This document shows positions 53,862 to 63,713 of a stretch of 64,000 nt of DNA, piece by piece. Below the pieces are notes generated by a model. It saw nothing but the letters and a program-made list of their open reading frames with translations. It ran no database searches and had not been told where the DNA came from. Origin of the DNA: Microvirga terrae (GTDB taxonomy: Bacteria; Pseudomonadota; Alphaproteobacteria; Rhizobiales; Beijerinckiaceae); the NCBI RefSeq assembly GCF_013307435.2, contig NZ_CP102845.1, positions 1,860,001-1,924,000 on the forward strand. The letters are read 5' to 3'. Both the position numbers and the translations under genes were made by a program. Position 1 is the first letter of the stretch; each line of letters opens with the position of its first letter.

Positions 53862-55907
53862 ATGATTACCCTGACATTCCCCGATGGCGCCCAGCGCCAG
53901 TACGAATCCGGCATCACCGGCCGTGAGATCGTGGAAGGCATCGCCAAGTCGCTCGCCAAGCGCACCATCGCCATGGCGCTCGACGGCACGGTCGCCGATC
54001 TCTCCGATCCGATCACCCGGGATGCCAAGATCGAATTTCTGAATCGCGAGGATCCCCGCGCCCTGGAGCTGATCCGGCACGACGCCGCGCACGTGCTCGC
54101 CGAGGCGGTGCAGGAGCTGTTTCCCGGCACGCAGGTCACCATCGGGCCGGTGATCGAGAACGGCTTCTATTACGATTTCGCCCGCAACGAGCCCTTCACG
54201 CCCGAGGACTTCCCGGCCATCGAGGCAAAGATGCGCGAGATCATCGCGCGCGACAAACCCTTCACCAAGGAGGTCTGGAGCCGCGACAAGGCCCGGCGGG
54301 TCTTTAAGGAGAAGGGCGAGGCCTACAAGATCGAGCTGATCGACGCGATCCCGGAAGGCCAGGATCTCAAGATCTACGCCCAGGGCGACTGGTTCGACCT
54401 GTGCCGCGGCCCGCACATGACCTCGACGGGCAAGATCGGCAACGCCTTCAAGCTCATGAAGGTGGCGGGCGCCTATTGGCGCGGCGACTCGAACAACGCC
54501 ATGCTCACCCGCATCTACGCGACCGCCTGGGCGAACCAGGAGGATCTCGACGCCTATATCCGCCAGCTCGAGGAAGCCGAGAAGCGCGACCACCGCCGTC
54601 TGGGCCGCGAGATGGACCTGTTCCACTTCCAGGAGGAGGGGCCGGGCGTCGTGTTCTGGCACCCGAAGGGCTGGACGGTGTTCCAGGAGCTGATCTCCTA
54701 CATGCGCCGCCGCCTGAAGGGCACCTACAAGGAGGTGAACGCGCCGCAGATCCTGGACAAGTCCCTGTGGGAGACCTCCGGCCACTGGGGCTGGTACTCG
54801 GACAACATGTTCGCCGTGAAGTCGGCCTCGGCCTTCCTGCGGCCGAACGATCCGGAGGCTGATCAGCGCGTCTTCGCGCTCAAGCCCATGAACTGCCCGG
54901 GCCATGTCCAGATCTTCAAGCACGGCCTCAAGTCGTACCGCGACCTGCCCGTGCGGCTCGCGGAGTTCGGCGCCGTTCACCGCTACGAGGCGTCCGGCGC
55001 CCTGCATGGGCTGATGCGCGTGCGCGGCTTCACCCAGGACGACGCCCACATCTTCTGCACCGAGGAGCAGCTCGAGGCGGAATGCCTCAAGATCAACGAC
55101 CTCATGCTGTCGGTCTATCGGGACTTCGGCTTCGAGGAAGTGGTGGTGAAGCTGGCCACCCGGCCCGAGAAGCGCGTCGGCACCGATGCCATGTGGGATC
55201 ACGCCGAGGGCATCCTGCGGCGTGTCCTCGACCGGATGGCGGCGGAGTCCGGCGGTCGCATCAAGACCGGCGTCAACGAGGGCGAGGGAACGTTCTACGG
55301 CCCGAAGTTCGAGTACACCCTGAGGGACGCCATCGGGCGCGACTGGCAGTGCGGAACCACGCAGGTGGACTTCAACCTGCCCGAGCGGTTCGGCGCCTTC
55401 TACATCGCTCCGGACGGCGAGAAGAAGCAGCCCGTGATGGTGCACCGGGCGATCTGCGGCTCCCTCGAACGGTTCCTCGGAATCCTGATCGAGAGCTACG
55501 CGGGTCACTTCCCGCTCTGGCTCGCGCCGGTGCAGGCGGTGGTCGCCACCATCACGTCCGAGGGCGACGAATACGCCATGGAGGTGGTGCGCGCCGCCGA
55601 GGCCGCAGGCCTTCGCGTCGAGCCGGACCTGCGCAACGAGAAGATCAACTACAAGGTCCGCGAGCACTCGCTCGTGAAGGTGCCGGTGCTTCTCGTGGTC
55701 GGCCGCAAGGAAGCGGCCGAGCGCACGGTCTCGATCCGCCGCCTGGGAAGCCCGAACCAGCAGACCATGACCCTCGACGAGGCCTTGAAGGTTCTCGCCG
55801 CCGAAGCGGTCACGCCAGACCGCCGGCAAGCGGCCGAAGCCGTCACGGAGCCTGAAGGGCACGTGACCCTCGACGGGCACCACGTGGTTGAGCGGACGAT
55901 CGCTTAA
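53862..55907 (+). CDS. thrS: Threonyl-tRNA synthetase
   Basis: At 681 residues it has the full ThrRS layout: N-terminal TGS domain ([17 protein letters not shown]), editing domain ([30 protein letters not shown]), class II catalytic core (motif 2 [24 protein letters not shown]) and the anticodon domain. It charges tRNA-Thr. A long, poorly conserved C-terminal tail after ALKVLAAEA (about 35 residues) is unusual. No T-box or other leader motif was seen in the 76-base gap before it. Confidence 0.98.
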   Translation: MITLTFPDGAQRQYESGITGREIVEGIAKSLAKRTIAMALDGTVADLSDPITRDAKIEFLNREDPRALELIRHDAAHVLAEAVQELFPGTQVTIGPVIENGFYYDFARNEPFTPEDFPAIEAKMREIIARDKPFTKEVWSRDKARRVFKEKGEAYKIELIDAIPEGQDLKIYAQGDWFDLCRGPHMTSTGKIGNAFKLMKVAGAYWRGDSNNAMLTRIYATAWANQEDLDAYIRQLEEAEKRDHRRLGREMDLFHFQEEGPGVVFWHPKGWTVFQELISYMRRRLKGTYKEVNAPQILDKSLWETSGHWGWYSDNMFAVKSASAFLRPNDPEADQRVFALKPMNCPGHVQIFKHGLKSYRDLPVRLAEFGAVHRYEASGALHGLMRVRGFTQDDAHIFCTEEQLEAECLKINDLMLSVYRDFGFEEVVVKLATRPEKRVGTDAMWDHAEGILRRVLDRMAAESGGRIKTGVNEGEGTFYGPKFEYTLRDAIGRDWQCGTTQVDFNLPERFGAFYIAPDGEKKQPVMVHRAICGSLERFLGILIESYAGHFPLWLAPVQAVVATITSEGDEYAMEVVRAAEAAGLRVEPDLRNEKINYKVREHSLVKVPVLLVVGRKEAAERTVSIRRLGSPNQQTMTLDEALKVLAAEAVTPDRRQAAEAVTEPEGHVTLDGHHVVERTIA

Positions 55908-55925
55908 GACCCATCGCATCCATGG

Positions 55926-55962
55926 AAAAGGCGGCGCTTCCGACAGGAGACGCCGCCTTTTC
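55926..55962 (+). terminator. Rho-independent terminator of thrS
   Basis: AAAAGGCGGCG and CGCCGCCTTTTC form a long stem just after thrS, followed by TTTC. Confidence 0.85.
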
Positions 55963-56011
55963 ATTTGCTCAACCTTGTTCCGAGAGTCCGGCCCGGGACT
56001 GACACTCCCGC

Positions 56012-56102
56012 CGTCATGGCCGGGCTCGTCCCGGCCATCCCGATCGATTGAAGCGCGGCGCCTTTCGGATCGGCATCATCGGCACGAGGCCGGTGATGAC
56101 CG
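56012..56102. repeat. 90-bp double-hairpin repeat, family 1, copy D (inverted order)
   Basis: Here the arm with GTCATGGCCGGGCTCGTC / CCGGCCATCCCGATCG comes first, and GGCATCATCGGCACGAG / GCCGGTGATGAC second. This is the reverse arrangement to copies A-C, so it lies in the opposite orientation. It sits between the thrS terminator and the CBS-BON gene. Confidence 0.8.
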
Positions 56103-56119
56103 CGTGGATCCCGGGCAGG

Positions 56120-57493
56120 TCACGTCGTCTGCCGCTGTCGGCCCGTGGCGCGTCCGCCGGCCGCCGTGCCGGCCGTCGGTCCGGCGGTGCCCACGCCCGG
56201 ATTGCCCGTGGCCGCGCCCGCGTCGCCGGCTTCCGTTCCGGTGGCATGGGATCCCTGGCGCTGGCCGACGCGCAGGTTGTTCTGCACGTGGCTGACGCCC
56301 GACACGGATTCGGCGAGATCCTCCGCCCGCCGCTTCTCGTTGCGGTCGCGGACCGTACCCGTGAGGGTGACCTCGCGGTTCTGGACCTGCACCTCGATCT
56401 CGGACGCGTCAATGGTGGCATCGTCGGTCAGGCGCTCGTTGATGTCTTCCCGGATACGCTCGTCCGAGCGCTGGTAGCCCTTCGGGCCGCGGCCCTGATG
56501 CTCGCCCCGGCGCACCTCGCCGCGGCTCGCCGTCGCGTCGTTGCCGAAGCGGGTGTTGCCCGGACCCATGCCGTAATTGGAGTGATCGCGGCGCTCGTTC
56601 ACGAGGCTCCAGGTGCGCTCCCGATCCTGCATGCGGCGATCATCCTCGCTGCTGTCGTCGCCGGGACGGGCGCGCTCGCCCGTGATGGTGGAGGCGCCGA
56701 AGCGCTTGGGATGGTAGCCTCGTCCGGCCGAGCCGCGGCCTGCATATTCGTCGCCGTAGCTCTGGTAACCGTCGCCGCCGAAGCCGCCGCGCATGCGGGC
56801 GTTGCGGGCGTTCTCCTCACCGGGATAGCCGAAGCTCCCGAAGGCCGCGCGCACGTCGTCTTCTTCGCGGAAGCGGAACTGACCGCGGCCCGCGTTCTGG
56901 GAGCGGTCGTCCCGGCCGCGACGGTCGTCGTGATAATCGTGCGGGCGGTGGCGCCAGTCGTCATCATCGCTTCTCAGGCGCCGGTCGAGCTCACGCCGCT
57001 CGTCGCCCGTCAGGCGCGCCTGACCGCCGCCGCGAGTCTGGTCCGCCCGCGACGATGTCGGCGTTCCCGAGCGGTCGGGCTCCGACGGGGTGGAGATGCG
57101 GTGCAGCGCGCGGGAGGCATCGCTCTCCCGATCGGTCGCGAGATCGCCCAGCGCCACGATCCCGACGAGATGCTTGTCGTGATCGACCACCGGAAGACGG
57201 CGGATCTGATGGTCGCTCATCAGCTCGACGATGTGGCCGACGTCGTCGTCGTCGAAGCACCACCACACATTGTCGGACATGATGTCCCGCACGCGGGTCG
57301 TGTCCGGGGGAAGGCCTGCAGCCGTCGCCCGGACGGTGATGTCCCGGTCCGTCACCATGCCGCGCAGGCGGCGTCCGTCGCAGACGGGCAGCACGCCGAC
57401 ATTCATCTCGTCCATGAGCCGGGCCGCTTCCTGGATGGTCCGGTCGGGACTCACCACGCGCACGTTGCGGGTCATGATCTCTGCGATCTTCAT
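56120..57493 (-). CDS. CBS-domain pair fused to a BON domain by a disordered linker
   Basis: The 457-residue protein has two N-terminal CBS units (MKIAEIMTRNVRVVSPDRTI; DIMSDNVWWC, then MSDHQIRRLPVVDHDKHL). A roughly 200-residue Arg/Asp/Gly-rich disordered linker follows, then a BON domain (REDINERLTDDATIDASEIE, VQNREVTLTGTV, HVQNNLRVGQ) and a Gly/Ala/Thr tail. CBS senses adenosine nucleotides; BON binds membranes or partners. No signal peptide is present, so it is probably cytoplasmic. Confidence 0.88.
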   Translation of the reverse strand: MKIAEIMTRNVRVVSPDRTIQEAARLMDEMNVGVLPVCDGRRLRGMVTDRDITVRATAAGLPPDTTRVRDIMSDNVWWCFDDDDVGHIVELMSDHQIRRLPVVDHDKHLVGIVALGDLATDRESDASRALHRISTPSEPDRSGTPTSSRADQTRGGGQARLTGDERRELDRRLRSDDDDWRHRPHDYHDDRRGRDDRSQNAGRGQFRFREEDDVRAAFGSFGYPGEENARNARMRGGFGGDGYQSYGDEYAGRGSAGRGYHPKRFGASTITGERARPGDDSSEDDRRMQDRERTWSLVNERRDHSNYGMGPGNTRFGNDATASRGEVRRGEHQGRGPKGYQRSDERIREDINERLTDDATIDASEIEVQVQNREVTLTGTVRDRNEKRRAEDLAESVSGVSHVQNNLRVGQRQGSHATGTEAGDAGAATGNPGVGTAGPTAGTAAGGRATGRQRQTT

Positions 57494-57560
57494 GAGCTTC
57501 CTCTCCAGCAAGGTCACGCCTTGGGAGTTCAGGCTCATGAGCGGCGCGACCGGTGACAAA

Positions 57561-57692
57561 GCATCGGACCCAAAAGTGGAATCCACTTTTGGGATGAATT
57601 CGATGCTTCAATTTCAAGCAGCGCATCGTCCGGAGCGGACCCGAAGGGCCGCGTCAGCGAAAACCGGATCCACTTTTCCGCACGATGCGCTA
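57561..57692. repeat. Hairpin repeat, family 2, best-preserved copy
   Basis: GCATCGGACCCAAAAGTGGA, then ATCCACTTTTGGG and TTCGATGC form a large hairpin. A second half GCGCATCG...GGACCCGAAGGGCC...AAACCGGATCCACTTTTC, ending CGCACGATGCGCTAG, completes it. It lies upstream of the CBS-BON gene start. Confidence 0.85.
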
Positions 57693-57733
57693 GCCATCGG
57701 TCAATGCCGCCAGGGCGGAAAGGTTCAGCGGGG

Positions 57734-58615
57734 TCAGGGAGTGGCGATGATCTCGATGTCCCGGTCGAGCCCGCTCTCGATCTTGAACTCGCGGGTATAG
57801 ACCTTGCCCTCGTGGCGCGCGATCAGAACGTACTCGCCCTCCGCCAGGGTGACCGACGGAAATGCCCCGATGGCTTCGCGGATCACGTCGCCGCCGGGGG
57901 TGAGCACACTGAAGGCCGTTCCGGCGAAGGCCTCGCCGCCGGCCGAACCGACCAGCTTCAAGGTGACCGTGGCGGCCCGGTGATTGAGGGTCGCCTCGGT
58001 GACGCGCCCGGATTCTACCTTCAGGTCGCTGCGCATGATGGCGTTGGCGTCGCCATAGGTGGAGACCACGTGGTAGGTGCCCTCGGGCAGGCGGATCATG
58101 TCGTTCGCCTTGGCGTCGGCGATCACGAGGCGGCCTTCGGAGTTCTGCGCCTCCGGCACGTAGACCGAGAAGGTGACCCGGTTTGGCGCGATGGGATTGC
58201 CGCTCACCGCGCCCTTGAGCTGGAGCGCGCCGGCATTGATGGCGAGCCGTTCGTTGAGGTTGCCCCGCTGCACGCTGATGCGCTTCGACGCGCTCGCGAA
58301 GCCGTAGGCCACGTGGATGATGTAGTTGCCTGGCGACAGGGTGAAGCTCGGCATCGGGCTCGTGGAGCGGGCGACGATGTTGGGCTGGGACGCGTCGCCG
58401 CGATCCTCGAAAATCCGCCAGACGAGGCCCGAGCGGATCGGCTCGTTGCTGCCGGCAAAGGTCGCGCCGGCATTGAGCGTGACCTGCCCGACGGATATGG
58501 CCGGCAGGCTCTGGGACATGGACGGCACCGACGGCGCCTGAGCCGACGAGGGGCCGGCTGCCACGAGGCCGAGCAGGCCGAGAGTCCAAAAGGGCTGTTT
58601 CACGAACAATGTCAT
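57734..58615 (-). CDS. Exported protein with beta-domain repeats, partner of the YfhO-like gene
   Basis: The 293-residue protein has an N-terminal signal (MTLFVKQPFWTLGLLGLVAAG, cut near Ala-Gln). At least two carboxypeptidase-regulatory-like beta domains follow (FTLSPGNYIIHVAYGFASAS; MIRLPEGTYHVVSTYGDANA; TLAEGEYVLIARHEGK). It starts 16 bp after the YfhO-like gene, so the two form an operon. A periplasmic role in surface polymer assembly or transport is inferred from this. Family not recognised. Confidence 0.8.
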   Translation of the reverse strand: MTLFVKQPFWTLGLLGLVAAGPSSAQAPSVPSMSQSLPAISVGQVTLNAGATFAGSNEPIRSGLVWRIFEDRGDASQPNIVARSTSPMPSFTLSPGNYIIHVAYGFASASKRISVQRGNLNERLAINAGALQLKGAVSGNPIAPNRVTFSVYVPEAQNSEGRLVIADAKANDMIRLPEGTYHVVSTYGDANAIMRSDLKVESGRVTEATLNHRAATVTLKLVGSAGGEAFAGTAFSVLTPGGDVIREAIGAFPSVTLAEGEYVLIARHEGKVYTREFKIESGLDRDIEIIATP

Positions 58616-58631
58616 CGATGGAAAAAGGCTC

Positions 58632-61076
58632 TCATTCGAGCGGCGCGGCAATTGCCGTCCGGATCGGCGCCTCGTCGCTTTTGACCAGATCGGCCGCTGC
58701 GGCAACCAGATTTTCGATCGACATGGGCCGGAAGTGGAACTCGACCCGGTGCCGCCCGGGGCCGATCTCCACGCCCCGGAACAGGAGGTTGGCGCGCAGG
58801 ATCGGCCGGCGCTCGCCATCGACCCACGCCTCCCAGCCGGGATAATGGATGTCGTGCAGCACCAGGATGCCGCTCTCGCCGCTCTCGACATCGAGCGTGA
58901 CCGAGTTTCGCTGGTAATCGACGATGCGTGCCTCCGCCCTGGCCTTGTCCCGGGTGGCACCTGCCGGCGTGTAGGAGCCCTTGAGCAGAGACATGCTCTC
59001 CTCGTCGACGAGGGCTTCGGTCTCCCGGTTGAACTCCGGCAATTCCTCCTGGCCCAGCACGGCTTCCGAATCCACGGGCGCCACATGATGCGCCACGTAG
59101 GCGCGGGGCACGGAGGTGTTGAGCCGGTAGATCCACATCCGGCCGGTTCCATACACGACCTCCGCCCCGGTCAGGCGCGGGAAATGGCGCGGGAGCTTCT
59201 CCACCGGTCGGTCGAGCACGATGTAGTCGAGCCCGAGTAGGCTCGCGAGCTGGCACTTGTAGCCGCGGAAGCTCGTCGGGAACCGGCGCAGATTGGGATC
59301 CTCCGCATTCTCGCCAGGACCGATGGCCCGCTCGTAATCGGCCAGCCGCAGGGGGTTGTACCCGATGATGTCCTCGATCCCGAGAACCATGGAGGCGTTC
59401 TGCCAGGCCCCCTTCAGGCCGAGGATCTCAACGCGCGGATATTCACCCTGCGCATGGCGCTCGGCGAGTTCCCGCTTGAGGATCTGCAGGCCCTGCAACT
59501 GCTCGGGCGGCAGCTTCGTGAACACCGTGTAGCGCTCGGCCGGCTCCGCATTCAGGGCCGAGGCCGCATGGCGGCCGATGAGCTCCGCGCCCGTCAGGGT
59601 CACCAGCACGAGAGCCATGGCGCCGCGCGCGGCCGCGGAGCCGCTCGCCCTGGTGATCACAACAACCGCCAAGGCGGCAACGGCGAGGCTTGCACCGATC
59701 TCGGCGAGCGCCGGGGAGACATGACCTCCCTTGATGGCGAAGGCGAGGGCGCTGGCGACCGCCGCGATGAGGAGCCCGAGAGCCAGGAGCGGCAGGACGG
59801 CCCAGAGCCGTCCGAGCGTCGCCCGGTTCCAGCGCGGGAGACCATCCGTCGCATAGCGGTGGACGAGATAGCCGGCCGCGAAAGCCAGGGCGATGTTGAT
59901 GAGGAAGGTGGCATCCGCCGGCCTGCGGTAGAGGTTCACGCCCGGCATGTGGTCGAAGATGACCTCGAAGCCCGGCGTATAGCGCCCGAGGGCATAGAGC
60001 AGGGCCGCGAGGCCGACGATCAGGAAGAAGCGGAACTCGCGCGCGAACAGGCGCCCGCCCGCGATGCCGTGCCACAGGAGGAGGAGCGCCGGGATCGTGC
60101 CGATGAACAGGTAGTTGGTGGCGCGGTCTGTCCAGGTGCCCTCGGACAGGCTGTGCCAGTCCGGTCCCCAGTAATCGTAGGTCCAGCGCAGGGACCCGAA
60201 GACGTTGCCGAACAGGATCGTCGCGAGGCTTTCGGGGGGCAGCGACCCCATGGCCGCGACCCCAAAGCCGAAGGACGGGCGCGTCGACGTTGCGAGGAAC
60301 TGCATCGTCAGCACGACCGGCACGGCAAGAAGCGACCCGCCGACCAGACCCATGAAGACGAGGAGCCCCAGACGCGACCTGAGATAGGCGAAGGATTGCG
60401 GCGCGACCCAGACCCGTTGCGCGGCCAGACCGACGAGGGTCAGGGCGCAGAGGAACGCGACCTGGTCGCGTCCGATGACCATCATGGCGGCGCTCAGGGC
60501 GAACAGGAGACCGTAGCGGTAGGAGCGGCGATCGAGGGCTTCCTCAAGCAGCCAGAAGGCGACAGGGAAGAAGCCGTAGCTGAAGATCATCCCCGTATGC
60601 TGGAGCCGCGCCGTCGCGGAGCCGCCGAGCATGAACACGAGAGCCGCCGCCACGGCTCCGGCCGGATGCCATCCTCTCCGGCGAAACAGGGGCACGAAGG
60701 CCAGCGCCCCGGGAAGGAAATGCGCGAACACGACTCCGTCGAAGAGCTCCATGGACGGTTCGGGGACGAGCCATCCGAACAGCAGCATGGTGGGCGTGAA
60801 GAGGAGGGACTGAGGGTCGGCCGCCGACGGGTGCCCGCCGAAATGGTAGGGGTTCCACAGGGGTAGTTCCCCATGAGCAAGGGCGCTGCCCAGGTAGCGC
60901 AGGGTCGGGTAGAACTGGTTCTTGGAATCCCACGGGACGACCGTTCCCGTCAGGGGCCAGATGGCGGCCGCCAGCGCCCAGGCGACCAGAATGAGCGCAC
61001 AGGCCAGCACGACCTGGCGATGCGTCCAGGCTGTCGGGTAAGGAGGACTGTCCAGTCCGGTGTTCGATGTCTGCAT
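58632..61076 (-). CDS. YfhO-like multi-span membrane protein
   Basis: The 814-residue protein has about 12 to 14 membrane helices (residues ~30-500) followed by a large periplasmic part that includes IHYPGWEAWVDGERRPILRA, a segment typical of the YfhO/GtrA-partner group. It is a GT-C-like glycosyltransferase candidate: in the first loop, WDSKNQFYPTLRYLG and WNPYHFGGHPSAADPQS hold conserved acidic and His positions. Substrate unknown. The start at 61076 (MQTSNTGLD) fits; an upstream Met at 61100 is possible. Confidence 0.85.
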   Translation of the reverse strand: MQTSNTGLDSPPYPTAWTHRQVVLACALILVAWALAAAIWPLTGTVVPWDSKNQFYPTLRYLGSALAHGELPLWNPYHFGGHPSAADPQSLLFTPTMLLFGWLVPEPSMELFDGVVFAHFLPGALAFVPLFRRRGWHPAGAVAAALVFMLGGSATARLQHTGMIFSYGFFPVAFWLLEEALDRRSYRYGLLFALSAAMMVIGRDQVAFLCALTLVGLAAQRVWVAPQSFAYLRSRLGLLVFMGLVGGSLLAVPVVLTMQFLATSTRPSFGFGVAAMGSLPPESLATILFGNVFGSLRWTYDYWGPDWHSLSEGTWTDRATNYLFIGTIPALLLLWHGIAGGRLFAREFRFFLIVGLAALLYALGRYTPGFEVIFDHMPGVNLYRRPADATFLINIALAFAAGYLVHRYATDGLPRWNRATLGRLWAVLPLLALGLLIAAVASALAFAIKGGHVSPALAEIGASLAVAALAVVVITRASGSAAARGAMALVLVTLTGAELIGRHAASALNAEPAERYTVFTKLPPEQLQGLQILKRELAERHAQGEYPRVEILGLKGAWQNASMVLGIEDIIGYNPLRLADYERAIGPGENAEDPNLRRFPTSFRGYKCQLASLLGLDYIVLDRPVEKLPRHFPRLTGAEVVYGTGRMWIYRLNTSVPRAYVAHHVAPVDSEAVLGQEELPEFNRETEALVDEESMSLLKGSYTPAGATRDKARAEARIVDYQRNSVTLDVESGESGILVLHDIHYPGWEAWVDGERRPILRANLLFRGVEIGPGRHRVEFHFRPMSIENLVAAAADLVKSDEAPIRTAIAAPLE

Positions 61077-61367
61077 TGCACTCAGGCGGCGCTGCGCCAA
61101 CTCACATTGTCCCTTTGGACCCGGCCTCGGCCTGCCTGATGCATGCCGCCGGCTCCGTCACGGGCTGAAACCTGCTTGGCGTCTGACCGCACTCCCCCTA
61201 TACATCCGCTGCTGTTTCTTTTGTGCAGCGGCGTGTCCGCGGACACCCGCGCCTCCTCAAGCGCAGCAAGACGGCGACACGATGGCAAGCCGGGGCCTGC
61301 CGGGTCCGCAGCCTTCGAGGGCGTCCATCTACATTGTTCCACATTATTCGAGCCGGATGAAGATCCC

Positions 61368-61931
61368 ATGAATGAGTGCCTCTCCCGACTCCTGCAGCGC
61401 CGCTCCGTGCCTCCGCGCTGGCTGGGAGAGCCGGGTCCGAGCGACCGGGAGGTCGAAGCCCTCCTGACGGTCGCCTCCCGGGTGCCGGACCACGGCAAGC
61501 TGGTCCCCTGGCGCTTCATCCTGATCCAGGGCGAGGCCAGGGGGCGTCTCGGGGACGTGCTGGCGACGGCCTTCCAGGCGGACAACCCCGGCGCCGGCGC
61601 CGAGCAGATCGCGGCCGAGCGGGAGCGCTTCACGCAGGCGCCCCTCGTGGTCGCGGTGGTGTCCCGGGTGGTCCCGCACGTGAAGATCCCCGACTGGGAG
61701 CAGGTCCTCTCGGCCGGCGCGGTCTGCATGAACCTTCTCACCGGGGCGACGGCTCTCGGCTATGGCGCGTCCTGGCTCTCGGGCTGGGCGGCCTTCGACC
61801 GGCGGGTGCTGGACGTCCTGGGGCTGACGCCCGACGAGCGGATCGCCGGCTTCGTCCATATCGGGACGGCCCAGGAGACCCCGCCCGATCGCGACCGGCC
61901 CTCTCTCTCCGACATCGTCACGCGGTTCTGA
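61368..61931 (+). CDS. Nitroreductase family protein
   Basis: The 187-residue FMN protein has the nitroreductase fold: RRSVPPRWLGEPGPSDREVE at the FMN-binding start, RVPDHGKLVPWRFILI, then GAVCMNLLTGATALGYGASW. This short form is like the YdjA or BluB-related group. NAD(P)H-dependent reduction of a quinone or nitro-aromatic is likely but not certain. It is followed by a flavin reductase gene, perhaps in one operon. The gap 61077-61367 holds promoters for both directions. Confidence 0.9.
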   Translation: MNECLSRLLQRRSVPPRWLGEPGPSDREVEALLTVASRVPDHGKLVPWRFILIQGEARGRLGDVLATAFQADNPGAGAEQIAAERERFTQAPLVVAVVSRVVPHVKIPDWEQVLSAGAVCMNLLTGATALGYGASWLSGWAAFDRRVLDVLGLTPDERIAGFVHIGTAQETPPDRDRPSLSDIVTRF

Positions 61932-61996
61932 CAGCTTTCCGTTCGTCGCATGCCCTGCGGCGAACCGGTGGCTCCTTCGCCGGGAAATGCTCCAAC

Positions 61997-62605
61997 ATGT
62001 TCTACGAAACCTCGACCAATGCCCACGGCCTGCCGCACGACCCGTTCAAGGCCATCGTCACGCCCCGCCCCATCGGCTGGATCACCGCCATGAGCGCCAG
62101 CGGGGAGGTGAATCTGTCGCCCTATTCGTTCTTCAACGCCGTCTCCGAGCGCCCGCCCATGGTGGCGTTTTCCTCGGCGGGCAGGAAGGACGCGCTCACC
62201 TTCATCGAGGAGACCGGCGAGTTCGTCTGCAACCTGGCGACCTATGACCTGCGCGAGCAGATGAACCTGACCTCTGCGGTCCTGCCGCGCGGCGAGAGCG
62301 AGATGGACCATGCCGGGCTGAAAGCCGCGCCCTCCCGGCTGGTGAAGCCGCCGCGGGTGGCCGACGCCCTGGCGGCGCTCGAATGCCGGTGGCTGCAGAC
62401 GGTGCCGCTCAACCCCCTGGGGGGAGGGGATCCGTCCTATTACCTCGTCATCGGCCAGGTGGTCGGCATCCACATCGACGACCGCTACATCGTGAACGGC
62501 CTCGTCGACACCGCCGCCATGCGCCCGATCGCCCGATCGGGCTACCGGGACTACTTCGTGGCGACGCCCGAGACCAGGTTCTCGATCACCCGACCGGGGG
62601 GCTAG
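61997..62605 (+). CDS. Flavin reductase family protein (FMN-binding split barrel)
   Basis: The 202-residue protein starts MFYETSTNAHGLPHDPFKAI. It has ITAMSASGEVNLSPYSFFNA and PPMVAFSSAGRKDALTFIEE, the layout of the larger flavin reductase or flavoredoxin family. The end (SITRPGG) overlaps the stop of the convergent LysR gene by four bases. The nitroreductase upstream is a possible functional partner. Confidence 0.9.
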   Translation: MFYETSTNAHGLPHDPFKAIVTPRPIGWITAMSASGEVNLSPYSFFNAVSERPPMVAFSSAGRKDALTFIEETGEFVCNLATYDLREQMNLTSAVLPRGESEMDHAGLKAAPSRLVKPPRVADALAALECRWLQTVPLNPLGGGDPSYYLVIGQVVGIHIDDRYIVNGLVDTAAMRPIARSGYRDYFVATPETRFSITRPGG

Positions 62606-63528
62606 TTCCGATCCGACCGGACAAGGTCTCGGCCGAAGCGCAGGGACTGTCCCGCCTCTCGCCTGGCCCAGGCCGTGAAGGCCTTGATCCGCGGGTCCGT
62701 GGCGGATTCCTTGAGCGTGACGACGTAGTAGGATGCGTTCACCCGGACGCCAATTCCGAAGGGATTGACGAGACGCCCCGCGCGAAGATCGTCCTCCACG
62801 AGGGCGTGCCGCGTCAGCCCGACCCCGTCGCCCCGGATGGCAGCCTCGATCACGAGGAGCGAGTGCGCCATCGTGACGCCGGCGTTGACCACGACGGACG
62901 TCGCCTGGGTGCGCTGGAGCCACCGGGGCCAGTCGTGCCGCTCGTTATGGAGCAGCCTGTGGTGCACGAGATCGTCCGGCGTATGCAGCGGATGGTCGCC
63001 TCTGACCAGGGCCGGGCTGCAGATCGCAATGACCTCCTCGTCCATCAGCAGGGTCGAGACGCAGCGCGGGTAGCGGCCGGCACCGTAGCGGATCGCCAGG
63101 TCCACATCGCCGCGCCAGAAGTCGGCGAGTTCATCCGACGTCCGGATGCTGACGCCGATCTCCGGGTGCGCATCCTGAAAGCGCGACAGGCGGGGGATCA
63201 GCCACTTGATGGCGAAGGAATCCATGGTGCTGATGACGAGCGGGGCCGTCCGGTCCCGCTCCTGGGCGTCCTGGGTGGCGGCCGCCATGTCGTCGAAGGC
63301 CGCGTGCAGCACGCCGGCGTAGCGCGCGCCGGCGGCGGTCAGTTCGACCCGGCGCGTCGACCGGTGAAAGAGCGGACGACCGATGAACAGCTCGAGTTCC
63401 CGGATCTGGCGGCTGACGGCGCTGTGCGTCACGTTCAATTCCTCGGCAGCCCGGCTGAAGCTCGTGAGGCGGGCTGCCGCCTCAAAGGCCCGCAGGGCCG
63501 TCAGAGAGGGAAGTTTGCGTGCTTTCAT
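62602..63528 (-). CDS. LysR family regulator, GcvA-like
   Basis: The 308-residue protein has the GcvA-type start KLPSLTALRAFEAAARLTSF, then helix-turn-helix SRAAEELNVTHSAVSRQIRE, and the two-lobed effector domain (PLVISTMDSFAIKWLIPRLS, LAIRYGAGRYP). These regulators bind small molecules and often act on a divergent gene. The rhodanese gene starts about 185 bases away in the opposite direction, so it is a likely target. The effector is unknown. Confidence 0.93.
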   Translation of the reverse strand: MKARKLPSLTALRAFEAAARLTSFSRAAEELNVTHSAVSRQIRELELFIGRPLFHRSTRRVELTAAGARYAGVLHAAFDDMAAATQDAQERDRTAPLVISTMDSFAIKWLIPRLSRFQDAHPEIGVSIRTSDELADFWRGDVDLAIRYGAGRYPRCVSTLLMDEEVIAICSPALVRGDHPLHTPDDLVHHRLLHNERHDWPRWLQRTQATSVVVNAGVTMAHSLLVIEAAIRGDGVGLTRHALVEDDLRAGRLVNPFGIGVRVNASYYVVTLKESATDPRIKAFTAWARREAGQSLRFGRDLVRSDRN

Positions 63529-63713
63529 CGAATTTCAGGTCAGGGCGACGACTTGTAAGTCATCGAAGTCACCGTCCCTCCAAGGTTTGATCGAACGGAA
63601 TTCGTGACATGATGTAACATATTGTGCTGTTTTTGTCGTTTGTCACGAACCGGAGGCTGATCTTCCCTGAAGGCCGACGTGGCATGGGCCCGTCGCCAAC
63701 AGAGGACCAGACG

